Assembly (NCBI RefSeq): GCF_036084755.1
Contig: NZ_CP107968.1
Coordinates: 6,332,001 to 6,396,000, forward strand
Length of the DNA stretch: 64,000 nucleotides
Reading direction: 5' to 3'
From: Streptomyces sp. NBC_00370
GTDB lineage: Bacteria > Actinomycetota > Actinomycetes > Streptomycetales > Streptomycetaceae
Every line of letters begins with the position of its first letter. Position 1 is the stretch's first letter. The position numbers and the translations under genes are program-made. This document shows positions 15,604 to 24,170 of this stretch, one piece after another. The notes under the pieces are model-generated. The model saw only the letters and a list, made by a program, of their open reading frames with translations, had not been told where the DNA came from and made no database searches.

Positions 15604-16260
15604 ATGCCTCTCACCCCCGAGGAGCCTCAGATTCACGAGAGAGCCCAGGGTCCCAGCGCCGCACCGGCCACCGGCCGGACCGCGCCGACCCCGCGTCCCG
15701 TACCCGGACCGCGCCCCGTACCGGGCCCGCGTTCCGCGTCGACACCGCGCCCCGGACGTCCGGGTCCCGGTCCTGCGAGGCAGGCGCCCCCGGCGCAGCG
15801 CTCGCACAGCTCTGCCGGAGCGCCCCAGGCGGCCCGGCCGAGCACCCCTTCCGCTTCTTCCGACCTCTCCGCCCCTCAGATCCAGCTCGTCCCGGCCCCG
15901 GCCGGCGGAGCGCTGGACGCCGCTGAGGAAGCGGTCGACCTGCTGCTCGACTCGGGTCGCGCGCCGGGCGACATCCTCGTACTCACCACGGGCGAACAGC
16001 ACCCGTGGGCGACGCACGAGCTGTCCTTCGGCGAGGACGCCTACTGGGCCCAGCACGACGCCGGCGAGGACGTGTTCTTCGCCGACGCCGCCGCCGCCGA
16101 CCGTGCCACGTCCAGGGCCGTGGTGGTCGTCGCGCTCAACGGGGGCGACGACGCCGCCGTCGGCCGTGCGCTGCCTTCGGCGCTGCGGCGGGCCGGTGCG
16201 CTGCTGATCGTGTGCGGCGACTCCGAGCGGGCCAACGCGGTACTGGGCGCGGGCGTCTGA
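15604..16260 (+). CDS. Conserved actinobacterial protein with proline-rich N-terminus
   Basis: ATG 15604 begins MPLTPEEPQIHE, 218 residues; a TAGACA hexamer at 15591-15596 may be the -10. Residues ~15-90 are a low-complexity Pro/Arg/Ala tract with repeated PRPVPGPR. Residues ~95-218 form a compact alpha/beta domain (VDLLLDSGRAPGDILVLTTG, then RAVVVVALNGGDD and a final LLIVCGD strand). This arrangement recalls the C-terminal ATP-binding half of UvrD-like helicases, but the Walker A motif is absent, so no enzymatic role is claimed. Confidence 0.75.
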   Translation: MPLTPEEPQIHERAQGPSAAPATGRTAPTPRPVPGPRPVPGPRSASTPRPGRPGPGPARQAPPAQRSHSSAGAPQAARPSTPSASSDLSAPQIQLVPAPAGGALDAAEEAVDLLLDSGRAPGDILVLTTGEQHPWATHELSFGEDAYWAQHDAGEDVFFADAAAADRATSRAVVVVALNGGDDAAVGRALPSALRRAGALLIVCGDSERANAVLGAGV

Positions 16261-16418
16261 GCGGTACGACGCGCGCGTACGGCCGTGGTCGCGGCCAGGT
16301 GCCCTGACCCGGCTGCCCGTTCGGGGCGGCCGGGCCGTCAGCCTGCGCCGACGGTCGCGCGACGCGGGCTCGCGACGTGTGTCGGCGGCTCCCGCCACGT
16401 GGGTCGGCGGGGCCGCGC

Positions 16419-17051
16419 TCAGCGGGCCGCTGTCCTGCGGAGCACCTCGACGGCGCCGCCACCGCCGCGTAGGGGCGACGGGTCGGGATCGGCCGCCCAG
16501 TCGGCCAGCGCGGTGGGCCTGGACTGGGAGTTGGGCTGCCGGCCGCCACGGCCCTCGCCGAGCACCTGCCAGCCGCCGCGCGTCAGCGTGATGTACGCGC
16601 CGCAGCGCAGGCCGTGCAGGGTGCAGGCGTCCCGCAGTCCCCACATCCAGGCGCCGTCCGCCTCCGTCCAGCGCTCGTCACCCTCGCGGCAGTAGAGCAG
16701 GGCGGCGGTGCGCACCGGCGTACGGCGGCGCAGATCGTGCGGGATGACCCGGCGCAGATGCGCCAGCAAAGCGTTACGGAACTCCCAGCCGTCCACCGGC
16801 GCCGCGGCCCGCGGGACGAACGAGGCGCTGGCCGCGAGCCGTTCCTCATGGTCGAGGACGGCGACGACCGCTGTACCCGGCACCGGACGGTGCCGGCTGT
16901 GCAGGCCGCTGACGACCTCACGCGGATTGCGCATCAGCGGTATCCCGGCCGCCGCCCATTCGGCGGGTTCCAGCATCCTGGCGAGGCGGCTGACGGAGTC
17001 GGCCGATGCGGTGATCGAAGTGGCTGCGGACGGAGCGAATCCGAAGGTCAC
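16419..17051 (-). CDS. Conserved hypothetical protein
   Basis: 210 residues from a GTG start with AGGGAGGAA just upstream, so translation is well supported. It has no signal peptide or membrane segment. Visible features: a moderately basic middle (NALLAHLRRVIPHDLRRRTP), aromatic residues around DGAWMWGLRDACTLHGLRC, and a C-terminal ITLTRGGWQVLGEGRGGRQP. I do not recognise a functional family; the pattern looks like a Streptomyces-restricted conserved protein. It is divergent from recQ. Confidence 0.7.
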   Translation of the reverse strand: MTFGFAPSAATSITASADSVSRLARMLEPAEWAAAGIPLMRNPREVVSGLHSRHRPVPGTAVVAVLDHEERLAASASFVPRAAAPVDGWEFRNALLAHLRRVIPHDLRRRTPVRTAALLYCREGDERWTEADGAWMWGLRDACTLHGLRCGAYITLTRGGWQVLGEGRGGRQPNSQSRPTALADWAADPDPSPLRGGGGAVEVLRRTAAR

Positions 17052-17416
17052 GTTCCTCCCTTCGCATACGCGCCCGTCATACGGGCTAGGTCGAGTGAGG
17101 GCGCACCGCGGTCAGCCCTTGCGGACGCGAACAGGACCGTGCGGGGGCAGGTCCAATTCTCGCTGGCGCGGGGGCGCGCGGCAACGAGCAATTGGCCTGG
17201 CTGACAGGAATGCGCGGGTATGTGTGTCATATCCCTGCCCAGCGCGACCCCCGCTGACTCCTGTTGCCCGGTCGGACATCGGTCCGGGCAGCGGTGGGGA
17301 CATCGGTACGGGGCAGGAGTGCGGACGCCGAGTACCAGCGCAAACACGCCCGGCGCCCGCTCGTCCTGCGCGGCCGGGATTGGGCCGATGTCAGTGCGGT
17401 GGGGTTGCATGGGGGC
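17052..17416. other. Divergent intergenic region upstream of recQ, with repeated GACATCGG
   Basis: No gene is supported in these 365 bases. Two imperfect direct repeats beginning GGACATCGGT occur at 17274-17291 and 17298-17316 (24 bases apart). The complementary CCGATGTC lies at 17385-17392, 25 bases before the recQ start. No LexA box was recognised. Confidence 0.5.
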
Positions 17417-19576
17417 ATGAGTAACCAGGAGCTGCGTGCCGAGGCCGACGCCATCCTTGCCGAGCTGGTCGGTGACCCGGGCGGCACGGCGCGGCTGCGC
17501 GAGGACCAGTGGCAGGCGGTGGCCGCCCTGGTGGAGGAGCGCCGGCGCGCGCTGGTGGTGCAGCGCACCGGCTGGGGCAAGTCGGCGGTGTACTTCGTCG
17601 CCACCGCCCTGCTGCGCCGGCGCGGCTCGGGTCCCACGGTTATCATCTCGCCGCTGCTGGCCCTGATGCGCAACCAGGTCGAGTCGGCGGCGCGCGCCGG
17701 TATCCAGGCGCGCACCATCAACTCGGCCAACCCGGAGGAGTGGGACACCATCTACCAGGAGGTCGAGCGCGGCGAGACCGACGTCCTCCTGGTCAGTCCA
17801 GAACGGCTCAACTCGGTGGATTTCCGCGATCAGGTGCTGCCCAGACTCGCGGCGACGACCGGTCTGCTGGTGGTCGACGAGGCGCACTGCATCTCCGACT
17901 GGGGCCATGACTTCCGGCCCGACTACCGGCGGTTGCGCGCGATGCTGGCCGAGCTGCCGGCCGGTGTGCCGGTGCTGGCCACCACGGCGACGGCCAACGC
18001 GCGGGTGACCGCCGATGTGGCCGAGCAGCTGGGCACCGGCGCCGGTGAGGCCCTGGTGCTGCGCGGTCCGCTGGAGCGGGAGAGCCTGCGGCTCGGCGTG
18101 GTCCAGCTGCCGGACGCCGCACACCGGCTGGCCTGGCTCGCCGAGCATCTGAACGACCTGCCGGGCTCCGGGATCATCTACACGCTGACCGTCGCGGCGG
18201 CCGAGGAGGCCACGGTCTTCCTGCGCCAGCGCGACTTCCAGGTGGCCTCGTACACCGGGAAGACGGAGAACGCCGACCGGCTGCAGGCCGAGGTCGACCT
18301 CCAGGAGAACCGCGTCAAGGCGCTGGTGGCGACATCGGCGCTGGGCATGGGCTACGACAAGCCGGACCTGGGCTTCGTGGTCCACCTCGGTTCGCCGTCC
18401 TCGCCGATCGCGTACTACCAGCAGGTGGGACGCGCCGGGCGCGGGGTGGCGCACGCCGATGTACTGCTGCTCCCGGGCCGGGAGGACGAAGCCATCTGGC
18501 GCTACTTCGCCGACACCGCCTTCCCGCCAGAGGCGCAGGTCCGGCAGACCCTCGCGGCCCTCACCGACGCGGGGCGGCCGCTGTCCGTGCCGGCGCTCGA
18601 AGCCACGGTCGACCTCCGGCGCAGCCGGCTGGAGTCGATGCTGAAGGTGCTGGACGTGGACGGCGCGGTCAAGCGGGTCAAGGGCGGCTGGACGGCCACC
18701 GGAGCCGAGTGGCTGTACGACGCCGAGCGCTACGCGTGGGTGGCCAAGCAGCGGGCGGCCGAACAGCAGGCCATGCGCGACTACGCGAGCACGGCGCAGT
18801 GCCGGATGGAGTTCCTGCGCCAACAGCTGGACGACGAGGGGGCGGCCCCCTGCGGCCGGTGCGACAACTGTGCGGGTCCCTGGGCCGATTCCGGGGTCTC
18901 TGCGGAGGCGCTGACGGGGGCTGCCAAGGAGCTGGACCGGCCGGGGACCGAGGTGGAACCGCGCCGGATGTGGCCGACGGGCATGCCCGCCTTGGGCATT
19001 GACCTCAAGGGGCGCATCCCGGTCAAGGAGCAGTGCTCCACCGGCCGTGCGCTGGGCCGGCTCTCGGACATCGGCTGGGGCAACCGGCTGCGCCCGCTGC
19101 TCGCCGAGAACGCGCCGGACGGGCCGGTCCCCGACGATGTCCTGCAGGCCGCGGTGGCGGTCCTCGCCGACTGGGCGCGCTCGTCGGGCGGTTGGGCACC
19201 GACCGTCCCCGACGCCTCGGCCAGGCCGGTCGGCGTCGTCGCCGTACCGTCCCTGGGCCGTCCGCAGCTGGTCGGCTCGCTCGCCCAGGGCATCGCGACC
19301 GTCGGCCGCCTGCCCTTCCTGGGGACGTTGACCTACAGCGGACCGGGCGGCGCGCATGTGACCCACCGCAGCAACTCGGCCCAGCGGCTGCGGGCGCTGT
19401 CCGGCGCCTTCACCGTCTCGGCCGACCTGGCCGCGGCCCTGGCCGGCGCGCCCGGGCCTGTCCTGCTCGTGGACGACTACACCGACTCGGGCTGGACCCT
19501 CGCGGTCGCCGCCCGGCTGCTGCGCCAGGCAGGCGCCGAAGGTGTGCTGCCCCTGGTGCTCGCCGCCGCGGGGTGA
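17417..19576 (+). CDS. recQ: RecQ-family DNA helicase with C-terminal phosphoribosyltransferase-like tail
   Basis: 719 residues from ATG 17417 (upstream in-frame codons are not RecQ-like). Helicase motifs: REDQWQAV (motif 0), TGWGKS (51-56), DEAHCISDWGHDFR (154-167), TATAN, ALGMGYDKPDLGFVVH, and QQVGRAGRG (motif VI). A zinc-binding cluster CGRCDNC follows. Instead of an HRDC domain the C-terminal ~170 residues end in VLLVDDYTDSGWT (about 682-694), the PRPP-binding signature of type I phosphoribosyltransferases. RecQ unwinds DNA 3'-5' in recombination and fork repair. Walker A has W in place of the usual S/A (TGWGKS). Confidence 0.9.
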   Translation: MSNQELRAEADAILAELVGDPGGTARLREDQWQAVAALVEERRRALVVQRTGWGKSAVYFVATALLRRRGSGPTVIISPLLALMRNQVESAARAGIQARTINSANPEEWDTIYQEVERGETDVLLVSPERLNSVDFRDQVLPRLAATTGLLVVDEAHCISDWGHDFRPDYRRLRAMLAELPAGVPVLATTATANARVTADVAEQLGTGAGEALVLRGPLERESLRLGVVQLPDAAHRLAWLAEHLNDLPGSGIIYTLTVAAAEEATVFLRQRDFQVASYTGKTENADRLQAEVDLQENRVKALVATSALGMGYDKPDLGFVVHLGSPSSPIAYYQQVGRAGRGVAHADVLLLPGREDEAIWRYFADTAFPPEAQVRQTLAALTDAGRPLSVPALEATVDLRRSRLESMLKVLDVDGAVKRVKGGWTATGAEWLYDAERYAWVAKQRAAEQQAMRDYASTAQCRMEFLRQQLDDEGAAPCGRCDNCAGPWADSGVSAEALTGAAKELDRPGTEVEPRRMWPTGMPALGIDLKGRIPVKEQCSTGRALGRLSDIGWGNRLRPLLAENAPDGPVPDDVLQAAVAVLADWARSSGGWAPTVPDASARPVGVVAVPSLGRPQLVGSLAQGIATVGRLPFLGTLTYSGPGGAHVTHRSNSAQRLRALSGAFTVSADLAAALAGAPGPVLLVDDYTDSGWTLAVAARLLRQAGAEGVLPLVLAAAG

Positions 19577-19602
19577 CGCGGACGCCGCCGACCCACCCGA
19601 AC

Positions 19603-19636
19603 TAGCAGTGCTGGCAATTTTTTGTCAGGGGTGCTA
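19603..19636. promoter_or_regulatory. Imperfect inverted repeat, probable operator of the TetR/esterase operon
   Basis: TAGCAGTGCTGGCA (19603-19616) and TGTCAGGGGTGCTA (19623-19636) pair at 10 of 14 positions across a six-base A/T spacer. The repeat ends 11 bases before the GTG start. Confidence 0.55.
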
Positions 19637-19647
19637 AATGTGGAGAG

Positions 19648-20271
19648 GTGGAGTCGGAAACGCAGGGCCCCGAGCAGCGCCCGCCGTCGTTCATCCAGGC
19701 GGCGCGGCGCCAACAGCTCGTCGACTGCGCCGTCGAGGTGATCGCCGAACTGGGCGCCGAGCGCGCGTCGATCGTGCGGATCGCCCAGCGTGCCGGGGTC
19801 AGCCGAGGCGTCGTCACGTACCACTTCCGGGACAGGGACGACCTGTTCGACCGGGTGGTCGAGGAGGTCTACCGGATCGGGGAGGCCGAGGTCGGGCCCC
19901 CGGTACGGGCAGCGGAGACACCGCGCGACGCCCTGCTGGCTTTCGTCGGCGGCAGCGTCGACTTCTACGCCCGGCACCCGGCCCATATGACCGCGCTGGT
20001 CGAGATCTTCGCGGCCGACCGGCACTCGCTCACCCGCTCACGCGACGGCCGCGCCGAACACCACCACGAGACGGCCGACCTGGCCGCGATCCTCGCCGAA
20101 GGGCAGCGCGGCGGCCAGTTCCGCTCCTTCGACATCCCTCTCATGATCCTCACCCTCCGCGCCGTCCTGGACGCCGCCGTCCGGCACGTCACCTCCGGCG
20201 GCGACGCCGGACTGCTGAGCGCCGAGCTCCGGCGGACCTGCGACGCCGCGACCCGGAAGGAGACCTCATGA
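19648..20271 (+). CDS. TetR-family transcriptional regulator
   Basis: 207 residues from GTG 19648. The HTH is clear (AARRQQLVDCAVEVIAELG... then IAQRAGVSRGVVTYHFRDRDDL, about 19-70). The C-terminal domain has no recognised ligand signature. Its stop overlaps the next start (ATGA), so it is the first gene of a two-gene operon with a lipoprotein esterase and probably regulates it through the inverted repeat just upstream. The spacing between any ribosome site and the start is poor. Confidence 0.88.
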   Translation: MESETQGPEQRPPSFIQAARRQQLVDCAVEVIAELGAERASIVRIAQRAGVSRGVVTYHFRDRDDLFDRVVEEVYRIGEAEVGPPVRAAETPRDALLAFVGGSVDFYARHPAHMTALVEIFAADRHSLTRSRDGRAEHHHETADLAAILAEGQRGGQFRSFDIPLMILTLRAVLDAAVRHVTSGGDAGLLSAELRRTCDAATRKETS

Positions 20272-21896
20272 AACCCACCCTTCGGCACACCCGGTGGAGC
20301 GTGCTGGCGGTCGCGGCCGTCCTCGCCGCCGCTGGCTGCGGCGGCAACGGCCGCCGGTCCGAGCGGCCGATCACCGCGCCGCTCACCGTCAACACCAGCA
20401 GTGGCCGGCTGCACGGCCTCGCCACCCCCACGGCCCACCAATTCCTGGGCATCCGCTTCGCACAGCCCCCGACCGGCGCCCGCCGCTGGAAGGCGCCGCA
20501 ACCGGTCTCCGCCGCCACCGGCACCACACAGGCCACGAAGCCGGGACCGCGCTGCGCGCAGGCGGCGGCCACGCCGGGCGCGAAAGCGGCCACCACCGAG
20601 GACTGCCTGTTCCTGAACGTCACCACTCCGCGCGACCGGCGCCCGGGGGAGAAGCTGCCCGTCATGGTGTGGTGGCACGGCGGCGGCTACACCACGGGAG
20701 CGGGCTCCGACTACGACGCACAGCGGCTGGCGAGCCAGGGCCGGGTCATCGTCGTCACCGCCAACTACCGGCTCGGCGCTTTCGGTTACTTCGGCCTCAA
20801 GGGGCTGCCCGGCTCCGGCACCTTCGGCCTGGCCGACCAACTCGCCTCGCTGCGCTGGGCCGACAGCAACGCGCGGGCGTTCGGCGGCGATCCCGGCAAC
20901 GTCACCGTGTTCGGGGAGTCGGCAGGGGCCATGTCGACCTGCGCCGTGCTCAGCTCACCGAAGGCGCGCGGCCTCGTCGACAAGGCCGCCGTCATGTCCG
21001 GCTCCTGTCTGCTGGACTGGTTTCCGGGCGCCCTGTATCCCGGCGCCCCGAACGAGACCCCCTACAAGCCGCTCGCCACCGACGAGGCCGACGGTGCCAG
21101 GGTCGCGGCGAGCGTCGGCTGCGGCCACGGCAACGCCGCCGCGAAACTGGCGTGCCTGCGGTCGCTGCCCGCCTCCGACGTGGTGAAGCTGAACAACGAC
21201 TTCGCCGACCACCTCTCGTACGGAACCGATCTGCTGCCCGGCAACCCCGCGACCGCTCTACGGCGCGGTGACTTCGCGCATGTCCCCGTGCTGTCCGGCG
21301 GGAACAAGGACGAGGCCAGGTCGTTCGTCGGCGGTGCGCTGCGCGCCGACCCCGCCGCGGTCACCGCGGCGACCTACCCCAAGCTCCTGGCAGCCGCGTT
21401 CGGCGACCGGGCCGCCGATGTCGCGGCGGTGTATCCGGTCAAGAAGTACGGTTCCGCTGCCCTGGCCTGGTCCACGGTGATCACGGACGGGGCGTGGACC
21501 TGTCCGACCCTCGCGGGAGACCGGGCCCTGGCAGCCAGGACCACCGTCTACGCGTACGAATTCGCCGATCCGCAGGCGCCGAACGTGAACGGGCTCAAGG
21601 TCCCCGGCCTGCCGCTGGGCGCCTCGCACGCCACGGACCTGCCGTCCCTCTTCGACCTCGGCGGCAAGAGCCTGCTGCGGACCGGCGGGCAGCAGGCGCT
21701 GTCCAGTCGGATGATCGACTACTGGTCCTCCTTCGCGCACGACGGCAGGCCCGTCGCCCCGAAGGCTCCGAGTTGGTCCAGGGCGACGGCGGGGACGGCA
21801 CCGGCGAAGGACGTGCTGCAACTGACCCCGAGCGGTGACCGCATGGTCGACGCGGCGGCGGCCCACCACTGCGCCTTCTGGCAGGACATCCGCTGA
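20268..21896 (+). CDS. Type-B carboxylesterase, predicted lipoprotein
   Basis: 542 residues; ATG 20268 overlaps the tetR stop by four bases and is preceded by AAGGAGA. A lipoprotein signal ends in LAAAGC (lipobox), so the enzyme should be anchored on the outer face of the membrane. Alpha/beta-hydrolase features: EDCLFLNV, the oxyanion loop WWHGGGYTTG, nucleophile S218 in GESAGA, an acidic residue in NKDEARSF and the catalytic His in GASHATDLPSLF. It hydrolyses carboxylic esters of unknown identity. Co-transcription with tetR suggests induction by its substrate or a related xenobiotic. Confidence 0.9.
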   Translation: MKPTLRHTRWSVLAVAAVLAAAGCGGNGRRSERPITAPLTVNTSSGRLHGLATPTAHQFLGIRFAQPPTGARRWKAPQPVSAATGTTQATKPGPRCAQAAATPGAKAATTEDCLFLNVTTPRDRRPGEKLPVMVWWHGGGYTTGAGSDYDAQRLASQGRVIVVTANYRLGAFGYFGLKGLPGSGTFGLADQLASLRWADSNARAFGGDPGNVTVFGESAGAMSTCAVLSSPKARGLVDKAAVMSGSCLLDWFPGALYPGAPNETPYKPLATDEADGARVAASVGCGHGNAAAKLACLRSLPASDVVKLNNDFADHLSYGTDLLPGNPATALRRGDFAHVPVLSGGNKDEARSFVGGALRADPAAVTAATYPKLLAAAFGDRAADVAAVYPVKKYGSAALAWSTVITDGAWTCPTLAGDRALAARTTVYAYEFADPQAPNVNGLKVPGLPLGASHATDLPSLFDLGGKSLLRTGGQQALSSRMIDYWSSFAHDGRPVAPKAPSWSRATAGTAPAKDVLQLTPSGDRMVDAAAAHHCAFWQDIR

Positions 21897-21924
21897 CCCG
21901 GCACATGGTCCGGGCCGCCAGGGT

Positions 21925-23274
21925 TCATTCCGCCGTGGCGGTGTGCGGCGGCGCGGTGGCGGGCGGGATGCGGACGGCGAGCAGGGCGATGTCGTCCGTA
22001 CTCGCGTCACCGAGCCCCGACATCAGCTCGTCGCAGAACGTCTCCAGCGGCTCGCGGGAGAGGGCCGCCGCATGCTGGCGCAGCCGGGTCATCCCGTCGT
22101 CGAACGTCTCGCTGCGGCGCTCGATCAGCCCGTCCGTGTACAACAGCAGCGTGCAGCCTGGCGGCAGGGACTCGGTGGCGTCGGAGCGGAGCGCGTCGGG
22201 CGTGACCCCGAGCAGGATGCTGCGGCCCCCGGTCAGAAAACGGGTGTCGCCCTCGTCGGTGATCAGCAGCGGGGCCGGGTGGCCCGCCGACGCGTACTCC
22301 AGCAGCCAGGGACCGTACGGATCCGGCTTGACGATCAGGCCGTACAGGCAGGTCAGCGTCTGGGTGGGATAGAGGATCTCGTTCGCCGCGTCCAGCCTGG
22401 CCAGGATCTTGCCGGGCGGCTCCTTACGGTCACAGGCGATGCCCCGCAGCATGTTGCGCATCTGGCTCATGGCCACGGCGGCTCTCAGGTCGTGACCCGT
22501 GACATCGCCGATGATCAGCGTGAGGGCGCCGTCGGGGAGCGGGAACGCGTCGTACCAGTCACCCCCGACCTCGGCGCTGACCCGGGCCGGCGCGTAGCGC
22601 GCGCTCAGCTCCACATGGCCCGTGTCGGGCAGGGTGGGCAGCAGGGAGCGCTGCAGCCGCTCCGCCGTGTGCGCGGTCTGGGCGTGCAGGCGCGCGTTAT
22701 CGACGGCCATGGCGATGCGGTGCGCCAGATCGACGACGAGCGGCAGCCGCTCCTGCTGGTCAAGCCCGTCCTGGTCGACCCGCACCAAGGTCAGCACGCC
22801 CACCACTTTGCGGCGCGCCCGCAGCGGCACCAGCACCGCCTGATGCGCCCCCAGCTGGGCGAAGGTCTGCAACTCGATACGTTCCAGGGCGTCGGTCCCC
22901 TCGGCGGGCGAGGGGAACTCGGTCAGCCGCAGCGGCCCGGCGCCGCGCAACGCGCGCGCCAGCGGCGCCTGGGAGTCGGCTTCGGCCGCCGGGAGAAGCG
23001 CCTCCAGGAAGTCGGGAGGCAGCGCGTTGGGCTCGCGGTGCTCCACGACGACCCGGCGCAGCCGCAGCTCGTCGTCCTCTTCGATCAGGTCGATGGCACA
23101 CCAGTCGGCGAGGGCGGGCACCAGCACCCGGCACAGCCGCCGCAGCCCGGGCTCCAGCTCCAGGGTGCTGGACAGCGCCTCCGACGCGTTGGCCACGAGC
23201 GTCAACCGGTCGAGCGAGTCCTGCACCGCCCGGTCCACGTCGAAATCCCTGTCGCCTTCTGGCTGCGTGCTCAA
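21925..23274 (-). CDS. GAF-domain PP2C (SpoIIE-type) serine phosphatase
   Basis: 449 residues. The start is a TTG (complement of 23272-23274) with AGAGAAG upstream; the next candidate, a GTG, lies 12 codons in. A GAF sensor spans about 20-190 (VPALADWCAIDLIEED ... LVPLRARRKVVGVLTLVR). The SpoIIE/RsbU phosphatase domain follows (SARYAPARVSAEVGGDWYDAF, IIGDVTGHD, ASAGHPAPLLI, LLLYTDGLIERR), with the metal-binding aspartates retained. Such proteins dephosphorylate anti-anti-sigma factors and tune stress sigma activity. No kinase or anti-sigma partner adjoins it. Confidence 0.9.
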   Translation of the reverse strand: MSTQPEGDRDFDVDRAVQDSLDRLTLVANASEALSSTLELEPGLRRLCRVLVPALADWCAIDLIEEDDELRLRRVVVEHREPNALPPDFLEALLPAAEADSQAPLARALRGAGPLRLTEFPSPAEGTDALERIELQTFAQLGAHQAVLVPLRARRKVVGVLTLVRVDQDGLDQQERLPLVVDLAHRIAMAVDNARLHAQTAHTAERLQRSLLPTLPDTGHVELSARYAPARVSAEVGGDWYDAFPLPDGALTLIIGDVTGHDLRAAVAMSQMRNMLRGIACDRKEPPGKILARLDAANEILYPTQTLTCLYGLIVKPDPYGPWLLEYASAGHPAPLLITDEGDTRFLTGGRSILLGVTPDALRSDATESLPPGCTLLLYTDGLIERRSETFDDGMTRLRQHAAALSREPLETFCDELMSGLGDASTDDIALLAVRIPPATAPPHTATAE

Positions 23275-23308
23275 TCGCTTCTTCTCTCTGCTGCGTCGGC
23301 GGGGCCGG

Positions 23309-23340
23309 TTCTGTGCCGGGACGGCTCTGTGCCGGGACGG
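23309..23340. repeat. Tandem 16-base duplication upstream of the phosphatase gene
   Basis: Two adjacent copies of a 16-base unit, YTCTGTGCCGGGACGG, at 23309-23324 and 23325-23340, differing at one base. They lie in the short gap between two minus-strand genes. Confidence 0.7.
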
Positions 23341-23352
23341 CTCTCGCGGAAC

Positions 23353-24006
23353 CTAGGCCGAGGTGCGTGTCATGGCGCAGAGCCAGCCGCGGATGCCGGC
23401 CGGATCGAGGGTGATCTCGATGGTGGCGGGGACGACGGAATCGATCTGGAGCTTGTCGGCGAACGCGGCGGTGATGTCGTCACGCGACAGCCGGTACGGG
23501 ACCGTCACCCCGGGGGTCTTGGGCTCCCGGTCGCTGAAACAGAGCAGGAAGTAGCGGCCTCCGGGGCGCAGCACCGTCCGCAGGCCGCCGGTGAACGCGG
23601 CCCGGTCCTGCGGATCGAGCATGTGGAACATGCCCGAGTCGAGCACGGTGTCGAACCGCTCTCCCAAAGCCGGCAGCTCCAGTGCGTCGTGCCGCAGGAA
23701 CCGGACGGCGGAGCCGCGCTGCCGGGCCTTGTCCTCCGCGGTCCGCAGCGCGGTGGTCGCCAGGTCGATGCCGGTGACGTCGAGACCGAGGTCGGCGCAC
23801 ATGAACGCGTGCTCGCCGGTCCCGCAGCCGACGTCCAGCACCCGTCCCCGGACGGCGCCCGAGCGCGCGACGTCGAGGAACGCCTGCTGCGGGCGCCCGA
23901 TCTCCCACGGCGGAGGCTCGGCGTACCGGTCCTCCAGCTCCTGCCAGGGGTTCGGGTCGCCGGCCGCGGCGTGATCAGCGTCGTCGGGCGGGAGCGGTGC
24001 GGGCAT
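23353..24006 (-). CDS. Class I SAM-dependent methyltransferase
   Basis: 217 residues starting at ATG (complement of 24004-24006) with AGGAGG upstream; a longer in-frame extension has no family similarity. VLDVGCGTGEHA (motif I) binds S-adenosylmethionine, D in VTGIDLAT is the acidic motif II residue, and FDTVLDSGMFHML is motif IV. The overall pattern (LDSGMFHMLDPQDRAAF) resembles thiopurine/TehB-like or small-molecule methyltransferases; the substrate is unknown. It is divergent from the DUF4192 gene. Confidence 0.85.
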   Translation of the reverse strand: MPAPLPPDDADHAAAGDPNPWQELEDRYAEPPPWEIGRPQQAFLDVARSGAVRGRVLDVGCGTGEHAFMCADLGLDVTGIDLATTALRTAEDKARQRGSAVRFLRHDALELPALGERFDTVLDSGMFHMLDPQDRAAFTGGLRTVLRPGGRYFLLCFSDREPKTPGVTVPYRLSRDDITAAFADKLQIDSVVPATIEITLDPAGIRGWLCAMTRTSA

Positions 24007-24107
24007 GTGCGGGCCTCCTGTCGCTGCCGTCGCCGGATCGCGCGACTGCAGGTCGCTGCCTTTCGACTCTACGCCGGACAGGCACCTCACGCCCGAGCCC
24101 CAGGACG

Positions 24108-24133
24108 CCCTGTGGATAACTTTATCCACAGGG
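24108..24133. promoter_or_regulatory. Perfect palindrome of two facing DnaA boxes
   Basis: TGTGGATAA (24111-24119) and TTATCCACA (24122-24130) are both exact matches to the E. coli-type DnaA box, in opposite orientation two bases apart. Flanking CCC/GGG extend the symmetry to 26 bases. It lies in the divergent promoter region 38 bases before the DUF4192 start. Confidence 0.7.
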
Positions 24134-24170
24134 GTCGCGGGTCTGGTGACCGGTGCGGGACCGTCGAGCC

